From assembly GCF_018143015.1 (NCBI RefSeq), contig NC_054755.1, forward strand, positions 8,611,124 through 8,675,123: 64,000 nucleotides of DNA, read 5' to 3'. The position numbers and the translations under genes were made by a program. Shown here one piece after another: positions 53,961-64,000 of the stretch (position 1 is its first letter; the number at the start of each line of letters is the position of its first letter). The notes below the pieces were generated by a model. It was not told where the DNA came from, made no database searches, and worked only from the letters and a program-made list of their open reading frames with translations. Source of the DNA: Lytechinus variegatus (lineage: Eukaryota > Echinodermata > Echinoidea > Temnopleuroida > Toxopneustidae).

Positions 53961-56900
53961 GTATGCTTCTTCTCCTTTATTTCTATTGATTGATTGTATC
54001 TTTGAGCCATTGGCCACTCCATCAAATCGAACATCCCATTCTACTGCACCCCGCCCTCATTTAACTAACCCTCTCTTGGATATACCTAGGTGGTTATTTT
54101 GTCGACCAGTACAGTGGCAGTGGCATTTGCACCCTTAGGAGATTTAATAACCCTCTATGCTCTAGCTGAAGAAGTCTAATACAGACAGACGCTACCAAAC
54201 AGTGCCTACCAACCGTTAATATACATAATCATTAATCATGTAAATGGCATTTCCCTTCTCCTCAATGTTCGTAGATCGAGGAACTTCATACTAGGATGTC
54301 AGAAGAGCACCCTCCACAACCTCAAGCTTTCTCAGAGCTCCGCTCAGCCAATGTGGACCTAGAGACACGCGTATCCAAGCTGGAGGCCGAGAACGAGGAG
54401 CTTCGAGAATTCCTTGTATCCTTTGAGCTGTTCTTCAACAGGCTGATGAGTGCTGATCCTGCTGCCTACGATCCCAATGATTCACCACCTAGGAGACTGT
54501 CTAGGTAATCATGATAGAGAGTTTTCGCTCTGCGACATACGGAAGTTTTAGGAACAGAGATAATGTATTGCCATATATGCCCTTCATGACAAACAACAAC
54601 CAAGGAGTCTTTGTCCCTGAAATGCCACCGCGCTGTAAAAGGCTGCGGGACTAAAGCCAGGGTAATAATATCCAATGAAGCGCATAGGGACGCATTGGCA
54701 GTGATATGCCCTATATACATGACAATGTTGGTATTATTATTATTTGTCGAAAATTGGTGAATAAAATCAGCAATTTTGTTCCTAACTCTGGACAACCGAC
54801 ATGATTTTATTTGCAATTTTTCGGAAAACTTTGGAAGAAATTGCTTTGTCTGTTCACAAATTTTGGACAAAGGCCTCCAGTTGTTTTTTGTCAATTGACG
54901 GGCATTTTCAACACGTAATTCTGCATTCTCCAAGTCCCTAGTGACGCAGTCACACCGGCAAGACCGACCTCAGGCAGCCCAAAGCTATTACAGTATTTTC
55001 AATGGCGTATTATAAGTCGGCTTGGAGTTGGTTTCGTCGGTGTGACCGTAGCTTGAGCATAGAGTAGTTCCGTGATCTTTCCAGGCGCAGATCTGGGAAG
55101 GGGGTGCGAATATGTGGGCGCACCGGTAAAACTTGAGAATCTAATGGTAAAGCAAGTGTAATGCTTTCACAAAATTGCACACCCGTAAAGTTTGAAATGC
55201 TTTATTACGCATCTTCTAAGATGAGGGATGCTCTTTTTTTCTTTCTTTCTTTCTTTCTGTCTTTATCTAATTATTTGTTTATTTATGTATTTATTGTCAA
55301 AGTTGTCGTGGACGAAATGTCCATCATTTTGGACTATTGACCTTTTTGAAAGTCCGACTCTGGATCCGCGCCTACTTGCCTTTCTTTTTCATTCGATTTT
55401 CAGCTGTTACAGTCATGATACGTTCGGCCTTAATACAACTATACACGTATTGCCTTAAATAGTCATATATGACTGAAAAGCCGTTCAACATAACCAAAGG
55501 AAAAAAAACCCTCTAGATGTATGTCAAGTACTAGAATTCTGCTTGTTGCATCTCAGATCTACAGGCGGATTCGCTGAATATTATGCATGTATAATTAACG
55601 TCCTATACTTTCCTAGGTAAATACCAGCTTGGCGTTTACCAGCGAAAGCTGTCCTGCCGAGTTTCCTAGGGAGTTACCATAAACAGAAACAGAAACTTTC
55701 TAGCTATGGTAAAGGTTACATTCATAAAACTTAATTTTTGCCCATTGTGCAGCTTGATTTGTTTTGTGTTTACATATAACTACATCGCCTCTGTGTCTTC
55801 AGGCTTCATCAGTATTTGGGCAACGCCGAAGCAGAGCTGATCGATGTCAGTAGACCTACCTTACTGACCACCCGTAATGTCGACGACGTGATCGAGCAGG
55901 ACAACATCGACGACGTCCCGACAGCTGGGAAGATTCCGGAAGTCATCGATCACTGGGAAACCGTGCAAATCTCCGTCGCCAGGAATCAAAATGCTACCGG
56001 TAATGCCAACGTGATAGCCGATAATGTAGACATATCTATATACTATACCTACCACTTAGAGATTACGTTAATTCATTTTATTTAAATTTCAAAATAATCA
56101 TAAAGAAAGGATGGTCGAAAGAAAAGCACTTTTCAAAACTATCGAACCATCGCGAAATACATTCAGAAAAAACGATGATCTCAATACTATATATTCCTTG
56201 TTGATGTTAACATGGTTTATAATTGTATTAAAGAAGCAAGCAACCCACCATGCAACCAATCAATCAATCATTCAATCAACAATTAGTGATATTGAAACTA
56301 CAAGAGCGCACAGGGTTACTGAAATACATATAACATTTCCATTTAATGTAGGATAAAAGAGCTCTGTTGATTGAATGCCCTGCTCAAGGGCATAAGTGCC
56401 ATGGTGTATGCTGCCATGTGTCTTTGTTTGTTTTTTGTTTGATTTTTTGTATATTAATAAGCCTTTTAAATTTTCAGAGAATGTTTGCCATACTCCTAAG
56501 ATGGCTTATGCAGCTGATTCCCTCGGTGTGTTAACTGAATTATAATAATTACATTTTAGACATTTAACATTTCGTCAAGATGAATGTGGAATATTAAAAC
56601 AAACCAACATACAAATGTTTGCGACTGTTTTCTCATTCATGATCTCACTATGAAGGTTCCTTGAACCCCACCCGAAAAGGGACCCCATCCAGGGTTGCCC
56701 CTCGACCTGCTCCAGGCATGACCATGACATCACAAGGAGTGGATTCCTCAAGGGTGTCTCAGTCTCCAGAAAGAGGATCGGGTGTCCATCTCTCGACCCT
56801 TGAGGCTGACCGGCTGGCTGTGGCGCTGGAGCAGCTGGAGACCCGAAACCAAGAGCTCACCACACGGCTACAGACCCTCGAGAGAAAATCTTCCGATGAG

Positions 56901-58874
56901 GGCGCCTTCACCTCTCAAGCCTTTGGAACGTCTTCAAACGTGAACGCAAATGCTGTCACAGAAGAGGTACGACATGAAAATGATTATTTTTAGCACGCTC
57001 ATTGTTGTTTTATTTTGATAAAGTTGTCAGTATTGTAACAACGCCCTTAAGTGTTCCTTATATATAAACTGTATAATTATGTTATGTGCTAGATATTAGT
57101 TAGATCAAGATCGGTCATGATAATTATAAAATTGGCATTGGTTTCAGATATCTCGCGACATGATTGCTCACTGAATAACTTAATTATACTTGGCTTAAAG
57201 TTCGAGATTCGTCCACCATCAAGTCAAAGTATATGTCGTGTAATAAAATTAATGTGAAAAATTATCATAACAATTGCCATAATAATACTGATCATCATAT
57301 AAATTCACATGGTAAGCTAAGTGATATAACGTAAGCAACAAGAACGACAAAAATCAACAACAACAAGACAAGCAACGGTTTTTTTAATCACTTTACCAAA
57401 AATTATATTTCCTCTTCTGCAAGCTCCTGAACAAGGTGGAAATTCTCGAGCAAGTGGTTGCGCTTCAAGCCTCATCTCTTCTGGAGGACACACCTACTGC
57501 AGATGCTGTCCGCCCAAGAGATCCGGGAGCAATCACCGGCTCCAAGGTTTATTCAGCGAGGGATTCATCGGGCGATGGAGCCACCAGGAGCAGGGTATCC
57601 TCCACCAGTATGAAGCAGGAGGATGTTGCTATCATGCAGGGAGTACTGCAGGAGGCGCGTCGGTCCGGATCATCATGTAAGTATACACTGTCAGAAATGC
57701 CAATTTTTTTTTAATGAGAAACAGTAAATTTTCCCGCCAAGTTATACCATTAATTATGGCGTCGAATTTCTTTTATTGTTTGCGACATTTTTTAGATATA
57801 AATTAGGCATTATAGACCATATAGATTCAGCCATAAAAATGTTATAACAAACTATTGTTCATGGAAAAATACTACTTTCTTTAACATAACAACGAAGGAA
57901 AATTAAAAGATTTTCCTTTTTTTCCTATAATATAATACGTATTTATTGAACTCTCAACATTATTTCAAAGTTTTATTTTCCGTTTGCAGCTTCCAGGAAA
58001 AGTGCGTTCTCGGTTGCCAGGACAACGCCTTTGTTAGGCTCAGACGATCACCAGCAAGTTGAATTCGATCACGTCTTCGTAAACAAGGGGCGGGATTTTG
58101 CCCAAAGAAATAGTACATTCATCTGCGAAAGGCCGGGCTTCTATTTCATCACGTTTCAGTAAGTAGTTTTGCTTTAATAGTCGGTGATGTTCACCCATGC
58201 AGGCGCCCCCCCCCCCCCTTCATCCATCATGAATATACAAATAAACTCACCTTAAAAAAAGATTATTTGCAGTGGAACCTCATGGTCGGACTCTCTCCTC
58301 CCCGTTCTTTCCTCTTATTAAATTTGAAGAAGGGTTCGAGTTGAAGAGAAAAAAATTAGAGGGGGAGGAAATATGAGAAAGACAAAGATAATGTGCAAAA
58401 TTGTGTGAACATCTAGCAAGTTTGGTGTTTCTTCGGAATGGAATGCAATATACGGCAAAACTTAGCGATTATATAGGCCCATCATGCCTCAGAATTTGAA
58501 AGATCGGAGTTAAATAACACAGCGCTTCTGTCATATATGCGGGTGAATTAAAATCTAATGAAAATCACCGTCGCGATGACGTCCAGTTTTTGTTGTCGTT
58601 TTTAAAATTCTTTGTCTTCTTTATCCCCGTCAGTCTTCGGTCATACGATGGGCTCTACCTTGGGGTCAGTCTCATGAAGAACGACGAGATCGTCAGCGCC
58701 ATCTTCACCGACGCCCACCAGAGGAACGTGATGGAAGGACAGAGCGTCATTCTCCACCTGGAGCCCGGCGACGCCCTCTATCTCCTCCTCGGTCCCTCAC
58801 CCGACTTCGGCCTGCACAGCAACCATCGTAAATATGTCACATTCAGCGGATTCATGATCTACGGCGGCTACTGA
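53631..58874 (+). CDS. Gene B: secreted coiled-coil C1q-domain protein (7 coding exons)
   Basis: Coding exons: 53631-53960, 54275-54504, 55803-55999, 56656-56966, 57424-57676, 57990-58158, 58634-58874. All junctions are GT/AG, the phases match and the sum is 577 codons including the stop. Residues 1-24 are a signal peptide ('LISSVPLLCIVGLTLG'). A Pro/Arg-rich segment (about 29-70) follows, then coiled coils ('LDALEVRNTDTEREVDEL'; 'LETRVSKLEAENEELREF'; 'LEQLETRNQELTTRLQTLE'; 'LLNKVEILEQVVALQ') and a Ser-rich linker. The C1q domain (about 442-576) has 'KSAFSVAR', 'FDHVFVNKG', 'GFYFITF', 'GVSLMKNDE', 'SVILHLEPGDALYLLLG' and 'TFSGFMIYGGY'. There are no collagen repeats. It is probably a secreted trimeric ligand or matrix protein, paralogous to gene A 15 kb upstream on the same strand. 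Start context 'ggagATGG' is good. Confidence 0.9.
54275..54504 (+). CDS. Gene B exon 2: coiled coil
   Basis: Acceptor 'tcctcaatgttcgtag', donor 'gtaatc', ending in phase 2. It encodes 'VSKLEAENEELREFLVSFELFF', the counterpart of 'ESENAELRRMLRNFERFF' in gene A exon 3. Confidence 0.92.
54505..54745 (+). mobile_element. SINE-like 3' end in gene B intron 2
   Basis: 'aaagccagggtaataatatcc', 'gaagcgcatagggacgc' and 'ccctatatacatgacaatg', then an ATT tail. It resembles the 3' ends of family A SINEs at lower identity. It begins almost directly at the donor site. Confidence 0.6.
54951..55037. repeat. Small palindromic MITE in gene B intron 2
   Basis: 'gcagtcacaccggcaagacc' faces 'ttggtttcgtcggtgtgacc', about 20 bp inverted. 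Confidence 0.6.
55612..55707 (+). mobile_element. SINE (family C), 3' end
   Basis: 'ggtaaataccagcttggcg', 'gctgtcctgccgagtttcc' and 'ggagttaccataaacag' with a CAGAAA tail. Same family as 59718-60000 and 14075-14230, which are in the opposite orientation. Confidence 0.78.
55803..55999 (+). CDS. Gene B exon 3: YLGN block and acidic linker
   Basis: Acceptor 'tctgtgtcttcag', donor 'gtaatg'. It encodes 'LHQYLGNAEAELIDV' and then an Asp-rich stretch. The exact donor was chosen because it keeps the frame into exon 4; the frame stays open for a further 28 codons beyond it. Confidence 0.8.
56656..56966 (+). CDS. Gene B exon 4: linker and leucine-zipper-like coiled coil
   Basis: Acceptor 'ctcactatgaag', donor 'gtacga'. 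It encodes 'STLEADRLAVALEQLETRNQ' and 'LTTRLQTLERK', a run of heptads with Leu at a/d positions. It has no polybasic site. Confidence 0.87.
57424..57676 (+). CDS. Gene B exon 5: coiled coil and linker to C1q
   Basis: Acceptor 'tcctcttctgcaag', donor 'gtaagt', ending in phase 1 as in gene A exon 5. It encodes 'LLNKVEILEQVVALQASSLL', then a Ser/Arg-rich linker. Confidence 0.88.
57990..58158 (+). CDS. Gene B exon 6: N-terminal half of the C1q domain
   Basis: Acceptor 'ttccgtttgcag', donor 'gtaagt', 169 bp as in gene A. Encodes 'KSAFSVARTTPLLGS', 'VEFDHVFVNKG' and 'GFYFITF'. Confidence 0.95.
58634..58874 (+). CDS. Gene B exon 7: C-terminal half of the C1q domain and stop
   Basis: Acceptor 'tttatccccgtcag'; the TGA stop ends at 58874. 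It encodes 'LGVSLMKNDEIVSAIF', 'SVILHLEPGDALYLLLG' and 'TFSGFMIYGGY'. 241 bp as in gene A. Confidence 0.96.
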
Positions 58875-58884
58875 AATGTAAATT

Positions 58885-59106
58885 TAAAGCCAGGGTGTTA
58901 AAACTGACGCCAGTAGGTGTTCCTAGATGACAATATCCTGAGGTGTTTAAGTTACACCCTAGAGATTGAACATCACACCATAGCGTGGAAAAGTAACAAC
59001 CAAACGCGTTGCAAGAAAACACCAATAAATGGCGAACTAACACCAACTATTTAGCACCGGAATAAAATAAAGGTGTTGCTCTTTACAAACACCTCACCAA
59101 CACCGC
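58885..59106. repeat. AACACC/GGTGTT-rich element in the gene B 3' UTR
   Basis: 'gggtgtta', 'aggtgtt', 'aacacca' and 'aacacc' recur about ten times in both orientations over 220 bp, with inverted ends. It appears to be a MITE within the 3' UTR. Confidence 0.55.
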
Positions 59107-59344
59107 CATTTTTGCTGTGATAGACATGATAATTAGTCGACTCATGCTGTTGACGGATTTTGACATCGGACTTGTATATAAGGAAATTATTGCATAAGCT
59201 GAATAATCAGTGAAAACGATGCGTGACAAAAATATAGCATTTATTTGGCAAGGATAGATAAAACTTCGTTATAACAGTAAACTGGCCATAAATTTTGTGT
59301 GCTTTATTTTAAATCTTCTTTTTATATTTAAATGCAAGTATGTA

Positions 59345-59350
59345 AATAAA
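59345..59350 (+). terminator. Polyadenylation signal AATAAA for gene B
   Basis: The first AATAAA in a suitable context after the gene B stop, about 470 bp downstream ('tgtaaataaagatttt'), with T/G-rich sequence beyond ('tggttcgtgcttctgctttg'). Confidence 0.5.
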
Positions 59351-59717
59351 GATTTTGCTAATACCAGTGGTTCGTGCTTCTGCTTTGTTGTACAGTGTCA
59401 CACGTTGCATGCACCATTACAATAAATGATATATTCGCTTTGATATTAACCTCCGTTTAAACAGGAAGTGTTATAACACTTCCCTGGTAAAAAGGTGCAA
59501 TAAGTAATTAGCGATTTTGAATAATTAGGGGCTTTTATATTATTTATTTTGAATACTTATATACAGTAGTTTTATTCTTTGTTCAACGAATTTCCAATTT
59601 AGGGTTGTAAGAAATGTACATTGGGGTGTGTTATAATCCTTATTTAATATCAATCTCGCATATCTATTTCATATTTTTTTGTACTTTGGACAACTTCCCC
59701 ATGCAGTGCAACAATAA

Positions 59718-60000
59718 TCAATATGTTTCTGTTTCTGTTTGTGGTAACTCCCGTAGGAACTCGGCAGGACAGCATTCTGCTGGTAAACGTCAAGCTGGTA
59801 TATAACCAATTACCTATGAAACATTTTACGTCTAGGTTAATCAGTCACAGTGGCTGACCTTATAGACAACAGATATCACTCTCGGGCCTTTTTATCAAAG
59901 TGGAGACAATGGCAGAGTAGTGATTCGAACTCACAACCTTGCGATTATGAGTCCAATGCTCTAACCACTGGACCACATGACCCTCTATGTGGTAAAATTT
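59718..60000 (-). mobile_element. tRNA-derived SINE (family C), near full length
   Basis: On the minus strand the head reads 'ggtcatgtggtccagtggtt' (A box), an anticodon-loop-like 'actcataatc' and B box 'gagttcgaatcac'. The body follows ('gtcagccactgtgactgatt', 'gtcctgccgagttcctacgg') with a CAGAAA-type tail. It looks Met-tRNA-derived, but the acceptor stem does not close, so it is a SINE rather than a tRNA gene. Confidence 0.82.
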
Positions 60001-60084
60001 AAGCAAAATATAAGGCTACAAGAGTTTTATGAGGTATTAATTGCTTTATGCGGCAAATACATCCAATTAAACGTGATATTTTAG

Positions 60085-60590
60085 TTACTGTTTTATATGA
60101 TCAGACCACGTCAGTTGTGAGTCAAGTATAACCCCAAGATATTTTATTTTATCAACACACTGCAGGTAGTTATCGTATAATTTGATCTTGAATTGGTGAT
60201 TATCTAGCTTTCTTTTAGTGCCGAAAGGCATGACCATGGTTTTTTGAGGATGAATATACATCTTATTAATATCAAACCACTTGCAGATTAAATCAAAGTA
60301 ATTTTGTAAATTAAATTGAACTTCAAGAAAGTTATGAGAATTTTTACAAATAAGGGTATAATCTGCATAAAGTGAAATTAGGAATTTGTATGAAATCTTT
60401 GGTTGTTAATATCGTTATAAACAAAAGATCAAGGGGCCCAGGATTGACCCCTGGGGCACCCCGGATTTCACAGTTAAAAAACTCACAGTTTAATTATCTA
60501 TATTAACACATTGTTGTCTTCCGACCAAGTACGATTTAAACCATTCACGTACCTCACCATAGAAAATCCGTTTATCAAGTATTGTTTCGT
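60085..60590 (-). mobile_element. LINE reverse-transcriptase relic
   Basis: On the minus strand, decayed frames give 'VREWFKSYLVGRQQ', then 'SGVPQGSILGPL', then 'LYADYTLI' (a changed YADDT catalytic box), 'MYIHPQKTMVMPFG' and 'IKYLGVILDSQLTWSDHI'. These are in the normal order of a LINE reverse transcriptase, with frameshifts between. It is a dead copy and a different lineage from the element at 3079. Confidence 0.85.
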
Positions 60591-62040
60591 ACGTACATAC
60601 ATGTACATATGTACACACACAAACATCATACACAAAAACATTAAATCATAAAGTATAACAATATCGAAAAAATAGAACTTGGTCTGATTAATTGCATATG
60701 GACACTTAATTTGAGCGCCCTGATGATAAATGTGTTTTATTTAATAAAAGCAGAAAAATAGAAAAAAAATGTGAAGGTTTGATGAAAATCCATCAAAGAA
60801 TAATTCATGATTTCTTTTTTGTTTTATTCCATGGGGGGGGGGGTTGATAATAAGCAAATAAATTCCCCCCTGCAGGCCAATAGTCTGCATGAGAAAAATT
60901 GAATATGTTTACATTCAGGTGTGATTCATCTTACGGACATGCTCCAGAGAGCATCTTTTGTGCTACTCCACGTTTGGCTGATTTACACATTGTCACGATC
61001 TGTATATTTTCTTGTGACTATGGGAGAGGGTTCAAACGGTTCATGTATTGTGTGGAGCAGTAACATACGCAGGATTTTTTTTTAAAGGGGGTGGGTCAAG
61101 CAGAATGAAATGTTGACAACCCAAAAAAGAAAACTGTTTAAAAAAATAGAAGGGGTGGGGTTTGCATTCTTAAGGGGGTCTGGGGGAACCAAACAAATTA
61201 AGGGGGGAGTTGAACCCCTGTTACCACCCCCCCCCCCTCGTGTACGCCACTGGTGTGGAGCAGACAGGTAGTTGACATGAATTAGAACCTGTCGTGAATC
61301 TGTCTTGCTCGATCAGGGAAATGTAGCTGCAACATTGGAAGAAAAATCGACAAAATTCATTGGGACACTTTTCGGTTCGAGAAATTTCGATATCATCATG
61401 ACAATTAACCTAAATATGAAACACTGGTCATCAAAGCAAGTTTATTTCAAGGTGAGAATAAATCAGTATTTTCTCCTCACAAGAGTCGCTCTAACAAGGA
61501 AGTAGATAACTCAATAAATATGATCGTGTGATTTAAGACTGCGCAATCACTATCTGATAATCTGATATGGTTGATTTTGTAATTTCGGCTCTGAAGCTAT
61601 GTATCTCATAACCTTTCTCCGGTTTTTCTCGCGATAATTAAAGACAATGATAAAATACATCTAAATACAGACACTGTTTGGAATGAATATGTTTAATAAT
61701 ACATGTATTTATTATTGGAATTAAATAATAAATCGTTTGTACTGAAATAATAATTACTAGTTACTTATCATTATAAGCCAAGTATTTCAACTGAATTTCA
61801 AGTGTTTGTCATCTCAGCCCCCCCCCCCTCCCCTACCTCAAAGGATGTCGTGTAGGCTCCATTCCACGTGACTATAGCTACACTATGCTACACTTATAAA
61901 ACGTTGTGGGGAATTCTTTTGTTTTCTCTCTCCCAGTGATCGCCATAAAGCTCATAATCTAGAATTTTTATATTCTCCTTTTCAAGTCACGGTAGATAAT
62001 TTTTTTCTTTTTTTGTGATTCAAAAAGGAAAAAGAAGAAA
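60591..62040. other. Intergenic, no gene
   Basis: A repeat-like piece at about 61065-61255 has 'gggggtgggtcaag' and a run of C before 'tgtacgccactggtg'. A fragment at 60770-60815 ('gaaggtttgatgaaaatcca') belongs to the 46132-46638 MITE family. Confidence 0.45.
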
Positions 62041-62560
62041 AAATCAGGGGCGGCGATCCTGGGGGCCGGAAGGACAGTGCCCCATATTTGACCCACCGAA
62101 AAGGTACCATTTTACGCAAGAAAGATGCCTTCTCACGAACGTGTGCCCCTTTCACCCAAGGACCCGTTTTAGGTGTTACCAAGTGCCCTTTGTCGTATAA
62201 GTGTCAATTTTTACCCAAAAATGCCCCCTTTTGAACGTGGCCTGTGCCTTTTTTTCACCTGAGGACACATTTTATGCCGTTAGCAAGTGCCCTTTTGCCT
62301 TCTTGCGGGTGCCCTTTCTCGAAACAGTGCCCCTTTGTACCCACGAAAAGTGCCCCTACGCCGACATGTTCTGTGCCCCTTTCACCTGAGAAGGACCCGC
62401 TGTATGTTTTAACGAGTGCCCCCTTGCCTTCTCATATGTGCCTGCTCTTCATATCAGAAAGGTTGTCCTTAAAATTACCCTTTTTGTGCCCTATTTTTCA
62501 TTTCGCGTTCTGCTTCCTTCTGCAAGTACATCCTTTAATCGCATAATCCCTTTAAAAACT
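62041..62560 (+). repeat. Degenerate tandem repeat, 'GTGCCCCTTTCACC' type
   Basis: 'gtgcccctttcacc', 'ggaccc.ttttatg', 'gtta.caagtgcccttttgcc' and 'ttctc..acgtg' recur in the same order about three to four times, with a period of roughly 120-150 bp. The Cys/Pro-rich frames through it are repeat products. Confidence 0.7.
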
Positions 62561-63002
62561 GCCCCTTTCATTCTTTTTTTTTCTTTTGATAATGAAATTC
62601 ATCCCTTATAACCTCTTCTCTTATTTCCTGCCCTTTATTAATATGCTCATGATTTACTTTGATAAATGCCCCTTTTCTTTCTAGTTTATTCAAAATGTTT
62701 AGTCCGTTATTAAATATTATGACGACGTCGATTTGTACATGATTCTGGAAAAACACATTCTAAATTGATGAATGTCACATAATAATTATCTCGAGGAATG
62801 CGATGCTGTTGCTATTCGAAACAAAGCGCTGCGTAGAGGGAAACGTTAGGGTGTTTAATAACAGCATCATTGGTAAGAAACAAGAAAACGATATTCTCAT
62901 TTATATACGTTACTTTGTATGAAGAAAAAAACTTGTCAGAATAATCCTACGTGCCTTAATTTTCATGGGTCACGATAAAGGGTTAGATAAGTCTTTTTTT
63001 TT
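62561..63002. other. Intergenic, nothing recognised
   Basis: AT-rich, no supported feature. Confidence 0.5.
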
Positions 63003-64000
63003 GTCTCACCTGCGAAGCAAAGTGAGACTATAGGCGCCGCTTTTCCGACGGCGGCGGCGGCGTCAACATCAAATCTTAACCTGAGGTTAAGTTTTTGAAA
63101 TGACGTCATAACTTAGAAAGTATATAAACCTAGTTAATAAAACTTGGTCATAAGGTTGATCAAGTATTACTGAACATCCTATTAGAGTTTCATGTCACAT
63201 GACTAAGGTCAAAGGTCATTTAGGGTCAATGAACTTAGACCATGTTGGAGGAATCAACATCAAAATCTTAACCTGAGGTTAAGTTTTTGAAATGTCATCA
63301 TAACTTAGAAAATATATGGACCTAGTTCATGTAACTTGGACATAAGGTTAATCAAGTATCACTGAACATCCTACATGAGTTTCACGTCACATGATCAAGG
63401 TCAAAGGTCATTTAGGGTCAATGAACTTTGGCCGAATTGGGCATATCTGTTGAATTCCCATCATAACTTTGAAAGTTTATGGATCTGATTCGTGAAACTT
63501 GGACACAATAGTAATCAAGCATCACTGAAAATTTTGTGCAAGATTCAGGTCTCATGATTAAGGTCAAAGGTCATTTAGGGTCAATGAACTTTGGCCGAAT
63601 CGGGGGTATCTGTTGAATTACCATCATAACTTTGAAAGATTATTGGTCTAGTTCATTAAACTTGGACATTAGAGTAATTAAGTATCACTGAACATCCTGT
63701 TCGAGTTTCAGGTCACATGACCAAGGTCAAAGGTCAATGAACTTTGGCCGAATTGGGTGTATCTGTTGAATTACCATCATAACTTTGAAAGTTTATGGAT
63801 CTGATTCATGAAACTTGTACATAAGAGTAATCAAGTATCACTGAACATCCTGTTCGAGTTTCAGGTCACATGATCAAGATCAAATGTCATGTAAGGTCAA
63901 TGAAGTTTGGCCATGTTGGGTTTTTTTGTTGAATAACCATCATATCTCTGTAAGTTTATTGGTCTAGTTCATAAAAAGTGGACATAAGAGTAACCATGTA
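63003..64000 (+). repeat. Tandem repeat array with AGGTCA direct repeats, runs off window
   Basis: It starts with 'tcacctgcgaagcaaagtga' and a (GGC)n stretch, then about six units of roughly 150-190 bp: 'catcataactttgaaagttt', 'tggacataa..taatcaagta', 'tcactgaacatcctg', 'gagtttcaggtcacatga', 'tcaaggtcaaaggtca' and 'tttagggtcaatgaactttgg'. The array is unfinished at the window end. Confidence 0.88.

Noticed and set aside
59930-59995. Candidate tRNA-Met gene on the minus strand
   Set aside because: tRNA-like arms are readable, but the ends do not close and the sequence continues into a SINE body present elsewhere in the window.
62201-62546. Cys/Pro-rich frames resembling a small secreted peptide
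   Set aside because: The periodic 'CPF' pattern is the 'gtgcccctttc' tandem repeat read in frame.

Overview
This is eukaryotic genomic DNA, most likely from an echinoderm and probably a sea urchin. It is AT-rich, intron-rich and dense in short transposon relics. Support for a sea urchin: palindromic MITEs ending in GTTAAAGG-type sequences, SINEs whose 3' ends read like 'gtaaagcgcttagagacgtcgttccg', a roughly 1 kb foldback element with 8-bp target duplications resembling the TU elements described in sea urchins, and a secreted C1q protein next to a leucine-rich-repeat (LRR) protein. The species call is inference. No CRISPR array, rRNA or convincing intact tRNA gene was seen, and no LTR retroelement, Polinton or other virus-like element was recognised.

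Three host genes can be supported. Gene A (10876-38234, + strand, seven coding exons, 430 residues as assembled) and gene B (53631-58874, + strand, seven coding exons, 576 residues) are paralogues in tandem. Each has a signal peptide, a long coiled-coil/Ser-Thr-rich stalk without collagen repeats, and a C-terminal C1q domain split over two exons of identical size (169 and 241 bp) and phase. Gene A alone carries a polybasic furin-like site in the stalk. The third gene (28748-31624, - strand, intronless, 958 residues) lies antisense inside the fourth intron of gene A. It encodes a secreted or surface LRR protein of about 30 repeats ending in a GPI-anchor-type hydrophobic tail with no cytoplasmic domain. 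A 1,040-bp DNA transposon with a decayed Myb/SANT-like coding region sits one base upstream of its start codon.

Layout: 1-10.8 kb is intergenic repeats, including a 5'-truncated LINE with a long reverse-transcriptase reading frame (3079-5427). 10.9-38.2 kb is gene A with TE-filled introns and the nested LRR gene. 38.2-53.6 kb is intergenic; here a 6.45-kb LINE-like insertion (41496-47948) splits an older MITE and itself holds a foldback element, another MITE and a degenerate tandem array. 53.6-59.4 kb is gene B with its 3' UTR. 59.4-64 kb is a SINE, a LINE relic and two tandem-repeat regions; the last runs off the window and contains repeated AGGTCA direct repeats.

Genes A and B look like secreted, self-assembling ligands (coiled-coil trimerisation plus C1q head), and the LRR gene like a surface recognition or adhesion protein. 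A shared role in immunity or adhesion is plausible from the families but not shown by the sequence.
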